Under the pieces are notes generated by a model, which was not told the DNA's origin, ran no database searches, and worked only from the letters and a program-made list of their open reading frames with translations. Positions 12,701-24,109 of a stretch of 64,000 nt of DNA are shown here, in pieces. The stretch is from Struthio camelus (lineage: Eukaryota > Chordata > Aves > Struthioniformes > Struthionidae), in the NCBI RefSeq assembly GCF_040807025.1, contig NC_090968.1, positions 3,027,906 through 3,091,905 on the forward strand, read 5' to 3'. Made by a program: the position numbers and the translations under genes. Positions within the stretch are counted from its first letter, which is position 1; every line of letters begins with the position of its first letter.

Positions 12701-15700
12701 GCTTTCGTTTATGCAGCTTTTGTTTCTCGTATCTGTCCACAGCTGAACTATCCATTCATCTGTATCTCCATTGCCATTTATTCAGAGGTGTAATTGCTAA
12801 ATGTCAATTAAGGTAGCTCTTATCGAGTTATTTATCACTCTCCATTATTTTTATCTTCTTGATATCTGTGTTCTCCCTTTGTCCTTACTTCTAGCCTTGG
12901 GCTTTGTTTTGGACTCTTACTGTATGTAAATATTTAAAACTGTCTTTGAGTTCCCCTACTTTCTTTGTGTAGAGCTAAATTTATGTATTTCATTTCATTT
13001 CACACTGTCCTTTTTTCCCCATGCCTCCCTAGCTGTCAACATAATGATACCGTAATGACAAAGCAGGCTTGTCAGGATCTGTCTTTTGAAGCTTGCTAAT
13101 CTGATCAAATTGTTTGATCCTTTTAAAACCATTTCCTTGCCATTGTGGTCACGTAAGCAGTATTATTTTGTTTGGCTTGCCTTTCTTGTACTGCTCTTGT
13201 ACTGCTGTATCCTTTCTTCTTCCAGAAATAATGGTTGAGTTGCTGCGCATGGCTTGCACCCTGAATAGCCTTGAGCAACTCTTCCTCCCACCTTGAAGTG
13301 TTCAAGGAATGTAGCTGACGGGGAGCTGAATTAGGACCATCTATGAGAAGGAATGTGGGTACCCGTGGAGGGGGTAGGGTCTTTCTTTCCCTCCCTTTCT
13401 ATAAAGCCTTCAATCCGTGCGTTAATATAGACGATTACTGCTGTTTAAGTGCCCTGGCTATCCCTATTTGTAGTTGTGGCTTAAATTAATACCTTAATAG
13501 ATGGAAACAGTATGAGGGAATTTGGTTCTCCTGTGCTCTGAGTGCCTCTTAAAGTGTTCTTTGAACAGCAGATGGAGGCAGGGCATTGTAGATTGCATGA
13601 GCCAAGGTCCAATTCATGTGCGTGCTTTGGTCAGTTATGTCCAGTAGGTGGAGCAGGTTTTGACAGCGAGTAAGCGATCTGTTTGGTGATCTGCGCTATC
13701 TGATATACCTGAGTGATATAAAAAGGTCGCTATAACCAGTCTTACTAAGGGCTTTTAAGTTTGATATTGGTACAGATTATAAGGCAGGTGCGAAGGTGTT
13801 CTCATTTTATAACAGAAAATAAGATAACTTTGGGCAAATGACAGTTTAAATCCTTACCGAATTTAATGATGATGCAGGACAATTCTCAAGCCTTTCTGTG
13901 TGAAATGGCTGTGTCAGCATCAGCAAGTGAATAAGATGTTGCAAATGGCAATTGGACAGCGCTAGGCTTGAGTTACTCCTCTTCACGTTGCTGCTGCCAT
14001 TGATCAGAACTGTACCGGGTAGACTTTTCTTAACGTTGTACTGTGAGTAAGTAATGTGTAGACACAAAATCAAAAGCCACGTATCTAAGTTCAGGAAATG
14101 AAGGATAGTTCTTAAATCATTAAAGAATAACTGCAACTTTGAGGCCGATTTGCTTATACTTAATGACAAAGAGTATGTAATTTTCACGTTGTTCAAAAGG
14201 TCAGAGAGCAAACCTTTCATGCCTAAGCAATTCATAAGCCGTGATAAATGCTGAAATAGGGGTTTGGACACTTTGCAGTGATGCAGGGGGAAAGGGAGAC
14301 ACAAATTTTGAGTATGTGGTTAATGTGGGTAGAGTTTCTGATATTTCAACTCTACCATTGAGTCTTCCTTAAAACAAATAAAAAACTTTCATTAAAAGAG
14401 AACTGCGAGAGCAGGGAGGGAAGAAAAACATAACATGGAGACCTTTGAATGCTTACTGAAATTGTTGCTGTTAGGCTCTGACACTTAATAGCTTTTGTAA
14501 TCTGCTGATCTGTGTATGTAGCCAACAGCTGTGTTAAGATCAGGAACTGTACTTATCATTTGAAAAGGAGGCTTAGATAAACGTTAGTGGTGTGCTTTTG
14601 AATGGGTTACTTGTCTGCCAGCATCCAAAATCTGAGATGATTGCATGATACCTGAAAGAGTCTATGGGCTTGGAAATTTCTGGGTAGTTTGTGTTGTAGT
14701 GTAACCCTTTCAGATTATGATAAATGAAAGTGTTCTCCGGAGGGTAAAGAAAGCAAGCATGTTGAGTAGTTGATAGAAATGGTGTACTTGATATTTTATC
14801 CTCTGTATGCACATAGAACCTGCAGACCTGTCTGTCTATACATATATATATATTTTTATAAAGAAAGGAAAGAGGCTTTATCTCCTGTTTTTCACCTTCC
14901 CACGCGTCCAGTCTCTGTTCCTGAACGGCGTAGCTTTCCTTAAATCTTCTTTTACAGCTTTTGTTATGCTTTGGCTATTTTATTTTTGTCCCACGGAAGT
15001 CTGAATCTTAACTCTTAAATTAGCAGGGCAAGGGTCAGTTTTAAATTTTGTATTTGGAACATCTAAGGAGAACTCCATACTGTGTCCTCCCTTCTTCCCA
15101 CCTCGGTCATCTTCATTGACTCCCTGCTTTGTTTTCATGGTGATAGGGATTCTCCCTCTTTCTGTCATCCGAAGCCATCTCTCCATAGAGTTTGTTCTTG
15201 TATGTGCCCTGGCTTACTTGCCCCTTTTCATTATCTCGACAAAGAAGAACGTACATTGTGTGCTTTTGGCTGCTTGTGATCCCTTTTTGTAACTAAGAAA
15301 GACTACTAGTTCTTGCTTTGAATTTTACCTGTTGGTTGCAACTGTTAAATTATTGTAGCTGATGACAGCTTCATATTGTACTCAAAGGAAAACCTGGTTT
15401 ACGTTTACTCCTAGTAGAGGACCTCTTCCCTTTGTTTTTAAAGTACCTGTGAATAAGTCATGGTTTTCTTTATGCTTCGATTTGCTTTTCTTCTTGCTTA
15501 ACTTGTGTGCAGAGTTGTACTGGGGATTCAGAAAACGGCATCTTCTCGTAGCAGCTTGCTAACAAGCTCCTTGGTTTAACAGAATTCCGTGCGCAGACGA
15601 AATAATCTGTTGAGCTGCCTTATTTTGGGGAATCATCAATGCTTGATGAGATGAATATAGTGCTGAGTCACTTAGTGTTAGTTGTTCATTTTTATCTGTA

Positions 15701-18700
15701 CTGCCTCTGTAGTTGAGGCTTGAAGATGAGTGCTGTAAGTGAATTAACAGCTGGTGGGTTTGCATAAGCCATTCAGTTAAGAAGTATGAGCTTATTCTTT
15801 CAATGTAATTTTATTTCTATTTCAAATGTTTATAAACATCCCCGTTCCCAGCTCCAAAGAAAACACCAAGTTGTTTTTTTTTTTTTTTAATTTTAGAATG
15901 GCTGTCCTCTGTTTACAAACAGCAGTGGTTTGCCATGCTCAGAGCAGAACAAGACAATGATATTGGGTAGGTATATTACAGGCTTTCCTCTGTTTCTTTC
16001 TTTAAGTAGAAACCTTTCTCTGATATAAACTCTGATATGTTTAACAGTTGGAGTTTACATTAAGACGGGGGGCGGGGGGGAAGGCATACCTCAGTGTTTT
16101 TAAACTCTGTTCTCTGTGGAGCCATTGTCCCTTGGGCTGGCTGATCTCCTGTCCTTTAGATGATAGAACTCCAGAAAACTTGTCACTTCTATAATATGAC
16201 TAGAGGTAAATGTTGTTTTCTTTGTATATTCTTATATGTTGGGTGATACTTACCACTGGTACGTTGCTTTGAAGTATGTGTTGAGGCTATGGAATAGTAA
16301 CTTATTAGCCTTCCGTTTTAAAGTCTGTATTAGAAAAGGCTTCTTCTATACGTGTAGTAGTCCTTTTTCTGTCCTGCTTTCCTCCTCTCTGGACTAGGTG
16401 GGCAAAAGGTTGTGGCGCAATGCGGCTAACTGTTCTGGTGTAGAAGGCAATTTGTCCTTTTTGTTTGTGCAGAGGTAACTGCGCGCTAAACTTGTTCCTG
16501 CCTCTCCCATCCTAGGGGTCCCATGCAGTGAGCACGGGCCCAGCACCCTACAGGGCCTGGGCCCACCCTTGGTAACCTGTAACCTGGTTATCACATTCTC
16601 TTTTGTTTTCACACTCTTTTTCCCACTCAGGACTTATGTCCTGGAGGCTCTCCTCCCTGTCAGCACCTCTAGCTTTTTCCACGCTGCATCCTTCTCCACT
16701 GCTAAGACGCTGTTCCCTCCATAGTCCTCCTGTTTTATATCCCATCTTTTCTGCTTCCTACTCCGTGTGCTGCACTGCAAAAATTCTGATTTTGGTCTGA
16801 AGAATAATAAAGATGTTTAATGGGTGGTTCTCTTTGGCAATAGCAGTGCTTTAGAAAACGGTAGAGGCAGAGAAACATAATCTTGAATCTCTTTTAATCT
16901 CGGCTCTTAAAGTTTAGTGTAGGATGGCCATAGCTTGTTTTTGATGGTTTTGGTTTGTTGGGGAAAACTTTTCTTGTAATACCGCTGTTGATGTAACTAG
17001 CGGTAGATGGTCGTGTGTTACTTTGTGACTCATAGATTCTGACTTACAATGTGAGAACCAGGGGTAATACCAAAGTGAGTATTACGAAGCTATCAAAAAC
17101 CCTGACACAAGATAAGAGTATGTATTTGCTTGGGTTTGCTGTCTTTCAGTAGTTCACTGTAATGCAGTGAGAGTATTTTAATTGTCAGCCATCTGATTTA
17201 TGTGCTGCTGAAAAAGTGAGATATCGTAGAAAACTGAAGTGAAGACGACGGGGGAACATGCTAGCTTCAAAATCAAAAACTCGCATGTGCAACTACAGCA
17301 CTGTTGATTCACTGACTTTTGAAACGAGCAGGGTATTTTCCCAGGGTCTTTTTTCTTGTCAAGATTTCTTTTTTTTGTATTGTTTGTTTGTTGCTGTTTA
17401 AGACAGCTGAATCTGAAAATCTCGGGGAGAAAGTGTTTTACATAAGCAGTGAACTTTTTTTTTTTTTTTTTTAACCTGAATCTTTTAGTCTAGCATTCAT
17501 TGCCAAAGTCTTTCAGTAATGGCTTTCTAATATGTAAGTAATTGTAAGAAACGGGAGAGGTGTGATGTTTCTTCTCGATATAGCGTGGCTTCTGACATTT
17601 AGTAGTTTAGAAACTTACTGGTTGGAGATTGCGTCCAGGTTGCTCTTTGTTCAGAAGTCGTTAATGGACTAATCCTCCGTGGACACGTCCTCTGGAGTTG
17701 TGCGGGAGCAAGATGCTGTGTTTTTGCTGTGTTTTGTGTTCGGGGTACTTCCCTGTTTCGATTGTGATGTTGCTAGTTCATATTATGTAGTATCTGAGAA
17801 GATGAACTGTTGCTTGTACTCCTGAGATCACTTCTCTCTCTTCTGCTCACAAGCAGTGGTGATGCCGAGTGGCTCACAACTGATATCTTAGAGGGCAAGC
17901 GATGCAACTGTTCCTTTGTGCTAAAGCAAGTATTTTGGATATTTAATCAGCCCTAACCCTAGAAGGAAGAAACGAAGGTTCTTTGAGACCATTTTCTTAT
18001 CCAGGTCTGCTGTCCTTTCTGTCACACTTAATGCCTGTATGAGTATATTATCTGAGTTTTCCCTGAGGCTTAGAGGTGCAAACTTAATAAGCTGAAGAAA
18101 AATGTGAAATCTGACTCCCACTAAGCTGAAGTAAGGCTCTGTTTTCATGTCTCACCTGGTGCATAGCATGGTTGCACCTGCGTATTCTGAGACTGCTGAA
18201 GTGAAAGATATATTACTTTGAAGTATGTGGTGTGGTTCACTCTTTTGACAGCTTTAGACAGGAGAGGAAAATGACTCTTCTACTTATAAGTAGTTTGCAT
18301 TTAAAGGGACTAAACATTGTATTCACTCTTCTTCCAAATTGGAGTATTTGTTTTTAATGTAATGCTGGAATCGGTGACTCTGAGATGGAGCTGCTCAAGG
18401 TTTACCTGTTTGTGCTCAAGTGGATAATTTCTTTTTTTGTAATTAAGCATTTGTTCCTATGGCAGACGGGAGACAAATCTTTTAAGTCCATGACTGGAAT
18501 CATTCCTACTCTTAACGGCCTCCTTGGCAGGGTTTAAGAAGGAAACAATAACTTGGCTGTTCCCTGTGCATGTGGTAGGCTTGTGTAAGTGATTAAGGCT
18601 AAAAGCGTTGCATCTTCTGAAGCTTCTGGAGGAACTGAGAGGGGGGGAATACTGTCTGTCTAAAAATTATGTGCTCCTGTTTTTTGATTTGTCACTGATT

Positions 18701-21700
18701 AAGCAAATAAATCTTGTATCGCCATTGCTGAATATAGGTCAGTTACATAACCAGCTCAGTTAGATGTGGCAAAAGCATGCAGGAGCTTCCTGGGCCAATT
18801 TGGTTAGCATGATTAGCTTATTGGCTTAACCTGCTCATAAAGTATGTAATCTTCCAGGTTCAGTTTTTACAGAAACGGAGGAAAAAAAGAGCGCAACAGA
18901 GTTTGTTCACAAAAGCTGTAGCGATGAGTTCCTGTGGTGTATTTACAGCAGGAAGAGAAGAGACGCTGCGTTTCTTATTGCTTATATAGCTAAAATCATA
19001 TTGTTTGGTGTTGTGGGTTTTTTAATGTAACTTGTGGAGGGGTTGCCCTTTATTGTGATTTTCTAATAGCCAGTTTAAATATTTGTCCTCGGTGTAACTT
19101 GAAGACTTTCTGGCAATGGTTGCTTATGTGGTTACTGATCATGTTTAAAATTGAGTAATTTACCTCTGGAAAATTGAGACTGACTTTAGCTACGCTGGAT
19201 CTGCAAGACTTCCCTACCCGTTGAAGCACCAGGGGAAGCTGTTGCATGGAACAGATTTGTGTTGGTCTAGTTTACAGAATCAAGGGGCTTGTGCCACTTC
19301 ATGATCACTGTGGGCCAGCGTTTTTAGACAGGTTGCATAACCAGCCGCTTGAGAAATCTTCCGCACAGCTTCTCTGGGTGCATCTTCACAGTGCTGCTGT
19401 TGTGCAGAGACTCACAGCTGTTCTCTAGCAGTAGCACTGTTGCCTAGTAAGTCAGAGTACTGCAAAGATGTGTGTGTTTTTTTTGTTTTTTAATGAGGAT
19501 TGCAGATGTATCTTGTTGCAACAGCTAGACACAAAAAACGTCCTTCTGACCTCAAAGGATTCTTTTGTAGGAGTCCTACCTAACTGAAGTGTAACAACCT
19601 GATTTATATTGCAGTTTTGTGGAGTTGCTTCATGTTTATAGGGTATTTCAGGTTGGAAGGGACCCTGGGAGGTCATCTAGTCCAACCTCTGCTCTGAACA
19701 AGGTCAGCGGTGAGGTCAGACCAGGTTACTCAGTATTGTTGGTCTTTCCCGCTTGAAAGTAACATAGAATGCTGTTTAAGCGTCCTTAAAGTTATACTTT
19801 TTTGTAGGCCTCAAGAAATAAATAAAGAAGAATTGGAAGGAAATAGCATGAGGTGTGGTAGAAAACTTGCCAAGGATGGTGATGTAAGTATAGCACGCGG
19901 CTTAGTCTGTGCATAGCTGACATGTCTTGGGCATGTTAGGTAATTTCAAAACGCATAGGTCTTAATTGTCGAACTGCATCAAAAAGATGAAATGGAGGTA
20001 ATACATTGGAGAAATTGCTCTGTTCTCTCTAAAAGAATAACAACGCTTGCTGTTTTTGTGACGAGCAAGAAGTTACTGTTTTAATTTTGCTCTTGCAGTA
20101 CAAACAAGCCTATTTTTGCAAAACAGCTTCTAGAGCGTAAAAAGAGGAGATGTAGACATGGCTTGTCAGTTGAGACTTGTGAAATACATGCAGTTAAAAC
20201 ATAGCTCTGTTCACTGATGTCGATGTTTCCTTAAGTGGGGAATGAATGTAGGGTTGATGACTGAAGTGAGTGGTTGCCTACCTAGATGTCTCCTGTTTAA
20301 ATTAGGTTTTGGCAAGAATCCTTGAATGCATACCTCTTGGTAGCTGAGAATGCCATCCCCAAGTGATTTTGCTTCGTTTGTTGAATTGGCACATATTATT
20401 CCTGTTGTAGCAAATATTCAGACTGGTTTATTTGGTTTTTACCTGTGTTCTTCAGTACTGCTGGCGATGGACTGGCTTCAACTTTGGCTTTGACCTTCTT
20501 GTTACTTACACAAATCGTTATATCATTTTCAAACGAAATACACTGAATCAGCCATGCAGCGGATCAGTCAGTCTACAGCCTCGGAGAAACATAGCCTTCA
20601 GGTAAGAAATAACCAAGAATTCAGACCCTGCGGCATGCGCTCACATCTGATGCCTCAACAAAGTTTTTTTTTTCCGTCTGTGCTGGCAATTAATTTTGTT
20701 GCCACAGAGTTATGTTTGAAAATGTTATTCTGTCTCCTTGGGAGAAGCTCTTTGTGCTCAAAAACGGAGTTATGGGAGATTAAGTAATTTAACTGTTGTT
20801 ATACCCTTAGGTTACGTCTGGCCTCTTTTGATAGCAGTGGGAAAATTATTTGCAGTAGAACAACAGGATATCAGATCCTAACCCTTGAGAAGGACCAGGT
20901 ATGTTTGGATTTTTGACGTGTTGAACTTGGAATTGTTTGGAGTCCAAAGCGCAAAAAGAGGCTGAGGTGTCAACAGTACTTCTGAAGAGTCGTTCTTTCT
21001 CGTTGTTGCTTATGTAGAATATCAAGTGCTCCCTTTATAGGCAGCAGAAGATCAAGCTAATTTATGAAGTACAACTAGAGCAGGACACTTCAGACTTTTA
21101 GTGTTGATATAGTGAAATTAGTTCCCATGGTGCTGCTTGAAACTATCTGCTGATAATTTAGCATTCTTCTAAACAACTGCTTACTTTCCCAGGCTTTCAA
21201 CACTGGTGAGTTACTATCTGTCTGGCAATATTTTGGGTATAAAAAATATTTCCTTTATCATTCGTGAATAGCCAAGAGTAAGAGCAGGTTACTTTTAAAG
21301 CATGTGAATAGAATTTGTGCCATTTTTGTAAAAGTAGTTGTTAGTAAATACGAACTCCTCAGGTTTCCTTTTTAATGGCTTTGTTACAATGTAGTAGTCA
21401 GTATTGAATAATGCTGAATAATCAGACTCCTGTTTATTTGAGGAACGTCTTGTTTTACATGCAAGTTGAAGACTTAATGTCTGCATATTTTTCAAGGCTG
21501 TTGTTTATTACTGTATTATTTTCAAAACAGAAACAAGTCTGAGAGAGGAGTGAGGTTTTCTTGATGCATTGTACCAAATTCCACCTGTGTGCAACAGCAG
21601 AATTTATTAAGGAATCCATACGAATTGATCATCAGCCCCTTAAATCCTAACCAGAGTGATATGTAGATGGCGAGTACCTGGAAACCTTCTCCTTGTCAAC

Positions 21701-22357
21701 ACTAGCTGTACTATAGCAAAATGGAAAATTTGTCCTATCCCAAAACTAGTTCCTAGAGTAACAACCGAAAAAGTCCTACCAAGAAACTACGATTTGCCTT
21801 AAAATCCCATTATGGACTGTGCAGTTTGGTATGTCTTGTGAAACTGATAGTGATAGAAAAGTCTCCCTTTCTGCCCAGCTTGCTTGAAAGTAAAGGTTGC
21901 TCAGTCTTTTTTTGACAGTTTGTCCTTCTTGACACAGAAGGATGGCCGCAGTGGGACAAAGGGTTATTACCGATTTGAGAACATCTTATCAGTGTTGGTA
22001 GTATAAAACATCTGCTTAAGGTGAAGGAGAATGATTATCTGGAGCTTGCTTTTCTTTTTTTACATGTGTACAGGACTTGGAATTCAGAGAATGACTGTTA
22101 GTATCGATCCCGCGTGTTCTTTTGTGGCCAATATACCACTCAGTGGAGTGCCTGTGTCTCTGTTGTGCTTCCCTGTAATTTGAATGGTATCACTTACTCT
22201 AAGAATGTCCCCTGTGTTTGCTTTACAGGAACAAGTAGTAATGAATTTGGACAGCAGACTCCTCATCTTCCCACTCTATATCTGCTGTAACTTCTTGTAC
22301 ACGTCGCCAGAGAAGAAAACTGAGAGTGAGGCACTGCTAGATAATTCAGAAACTTGA
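3764..22357 (+). CDS. GMCL1: Germ cell-less protein-like 1 (BTB-domain CUL3 adaptor), complete
   Basis: GMCL1 is the vertebrate germ cell-less homologue, a BTB protein of the nuclear envelope/lamina that acts as a CUL3 ubiquitin-ligase adaptor. There are fourteen coding exons: 3764-3972, 4064-4187, 8108-8204, 8677-8774, 9658-9770, 10484-10549, 10723-10807, 11034-11124, 11610-11750, 15897-15966, 19808-19883, 20456-20601, 20811-20898 and 22229-22357 (TGA at 22355). They sum to 1533 nt, or 510 residues, against about 515 in human. The start MGSLSSRVLRRRG matches the conserved vertebrate N-terminus (MGSLSSRVLR). Next come a glycine-rich stretch with a KRKR basic motif and an acidic DSDSDGEAE tract, then LLNTPRRKKLKSTSKYIYQT. 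The BTB core is LNGENSDVKICALGEEWNLH through SGYFSSMFSGSWRESSMNI, followed by a BACK-like segment (GLDSVKKKCLEWLLNN). The C-terminal GCL domain contains YCWRWTGFNFGFDLLVTYTN. The N-terminal glycine expansion replaces a different low-complexity stretch in mammals. Exon structure is intact. Confidence 0.96.
4188..8107 (+). other. GMCL1 intron 2 (3.9 kb)
   Basis: AT-rich intron after a GC-rich first 400 bases. Apart from a CR1 3' fragment (separate entry) and short T runs, no gene, RNA gene or array was recognised. Confidence 0.7.
4928..5110 (+). mobile_element. CR1 LINE 3'-end fragment
   Basis: The segment carries diagnostic CR1 3'-end phrases in order: GGAACAGGTTGCCCAGAGA, a CTCTGTCCGTGGAGG/TTCAAGAGCAGCCTG segment, GGTCCCTTCCGACCTGAAT, and a terminal ATCCTGTGATCCTGTGA tandem octamer-like tail. 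It is a 5'-truncated, diverged copy with no coding capacity, inserted in GMCL1 intron 2 in the gene's own orientation. The truncated length and the divergence from remembered consensus suggest an old insertion. Confidence 0.88.
8797..8930. repeat. AT-rich low-complexity TATA/GTATA tract in GMCL1 intron 4
   Basis: Irregular runs of TATATA, GTATATAG and ATATTTATATA, starting about 20 bases after the exon 4 donor. This is a simple-sequence stretch and no function is claimed. Confidence 0.7.
11751..15896 (+). other. GMCL1 intron 9 (4.1 kb)
   Basis: AT-rich intron. Short open frames on both strands (for example 12524-12793 and 13846-14304) have no recognisable domain and no splice-consistent partner exons. 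No RNA gene or tandem array was seen. Confidence 0.65.
15967..19807 (+). other. GMCL1 intron 10 (3.8 kb)
   Basis: Contains homopolymer T runs near 17456-17472, a G-rich run near 16066-16080 and a minus-oriented CR1 tail at its 3' end (separate entry). Nothing else was recognised. Confidence 0.65.
19637..19737 (-). mobile_element. CR1 LINE 3'-end fragment, reverse orientation
   Basis: The plus strand reads TTTCAGGTTGGAAGGGACC then TCATCTAGTCCAACCTCTG. This is the reverse complement of the CR1 3' terminus (…GACTAGATGACC…GGTCCCTTCCAACC…). Only about 100 bases remain, inserted about 70 bases upstream of the exon 11 acceptor of GMCL1. Confidence 0.85.
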
Positions 22358-23670
22358 GACCTCTTCAGTGGAATATAGTAGCACTTCTATAACTCTCTAT
22401 GCCTGCTTTAAGTTAAATGCCCTGCTGACGCACAGAGCTATGACAATAAAAAAAGGCCTTACACTGTAGCAAATATATACGGCTATTCTTCAGCCTCAGT
22501 ATACTCCTATGCATCTCTGAAGAGAAGATCAGAAGTGATACAGGCCAAAACTAGTTATCTCATATTTGTTCTGTTTTTATTTTTTTTCCTTTCTGTCTGC
22601 TCTGCATCTTCAGGCAGTAGCCATTCCATGTTTGAGAGATGTTCCACTTTTATTTTTCTGGGCAAAAACTGAGCCAAATCGGAAATAATGAATTTGTGTG
22701 AATGGCATTACTAACTTACCTTGTAAAATTCTGAGCACACATTGTGGTATGTGTGTTTAGTCATTTGGGTTTGGTTGCTTTTGGTTGTTTTGATTTTAAT
22801 AAGACAGATCTGGTATTTACAGATCAGTTCTGCTTACTTCTGTGGTCCTTTTTCATCAGGGCCAAATACGTCTGTGTAAACGTTGCCTGTCACCTTTTGT
22901 TAGTCATTTAGCTGTTTGTACAGATTTTCAAACCTGCTTGTTTTTAAGCCTTTATTACATCTCATATATGTATATTTCTTTACTGCTCTTAGGCCATTTT
23001 TTTTAAGTGTTGTGGGAAAAAATTAATCTTCTGGTTTTTGGGTTTTTTTAAGCTTGTGACTTTTCAAATGCGGATGCTCGTAAGTGATTTTTTTTTTTCC
23101 AAGTACCGATAATTCTCTAATGTACTAACCATCAGTTGAGTCTAGTATTCAGCAGCAGCTTTCACCTAGGATTCTACTGAATCCTTAACTTACTCATGCA
23201 AACCAAATACCAGTTTTTAAACATTGTTTTTTGGTGACTTGTTTTAACTGTTACATTGGGAATATATCCTGCTTCAGCTCAGGAACCTGTGACCTTTGAG
23301 TGCCTTTTGAGTTGTATGTGTTAACACAAACTTCACATCAGTTGAGCAAGGTCACAGGATCCAAAATAAGACCTGGGAACAAGGGATTCATTTTCAGTTG
23401 GTTTAATGAACCAGTTGAGAGTAAGAGGTACGCTGTATTAGTTTTTTGTATGTATTGGTTGGTTTTTATGTTTGTCTATTGCTATTTTGAATTCTTACAT
23501 CAGGATTTTTGGATTCCAAGTGGGAATTTTGCCTCTTTAGTAGCCTATTTTTTTAATGTTGTCAGAAAAGTCTAAAACCCTTTGTACTTTATAACAAGGA
23601 CAAAAATGTGTTAGATAAGATGGAAAAAAAGTGGCAACTTGTGAATAAATGATTTCAAGTGTAATAGTCA
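22358..23670 (+). other. GMCL1: GMCL1 3' UTR with candidate polyadenylation signals
   Basis: The AT-rich region after the stop codon has AATAAA at 22444-22449, only 87 bases after the stop, and at 23644-23649, which is followed by a T/GT-containing stretch. The two signals would give a short and a roughly 1.3-kb 3' UTR. Which one is used cannot be decided from sequence. Confidence 0.55.
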
Positions 23671-24109
23671 TCAGCATCTGTCCTTTTCTACCTTAAATAG
23701 CCTTTTATATCAGATGCAGCCCATGAATGCACTTCTGTGCATATATGTATTGCATATGCATATGTATTGTGTCATATTTCTTTGGACAAGAGCAGAAGAA
23801 TTTTACGGCTCTCATCTAGCACATCATCAAACTGATATTTTTGTCAAGACGCCTCACTCCCTCCCCTGAGCTCACGGGTTCCCTGACCCCACCTCTCTGC
23901 CTCCCTCACCCTCCTGGTTATGGAGGGACTGTTGGTGCAAAGAAATAAATCCCTTCCCAACTTTGGCCCTTCGTTCCAGTGGATGGAATCGGGGATTTGG
24001 GATGAGGCCAGAGGTGCAGGTGCCATTCCTGAGGGATGCGGGAGGGGCTGGGTGTGGAGGACGAGAAAGAGGAGCACAAAAACCCAAACACATCACAACT
24101 TTCACAGAA

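Noticed and set aside
12484-12793. Hydrophobic 89-codon frame in GMCL1 intron 9
   Set aside because: Uses a GTG start, has no recognisable homology and no splice borders; expected by chance in 4 kb of intron.
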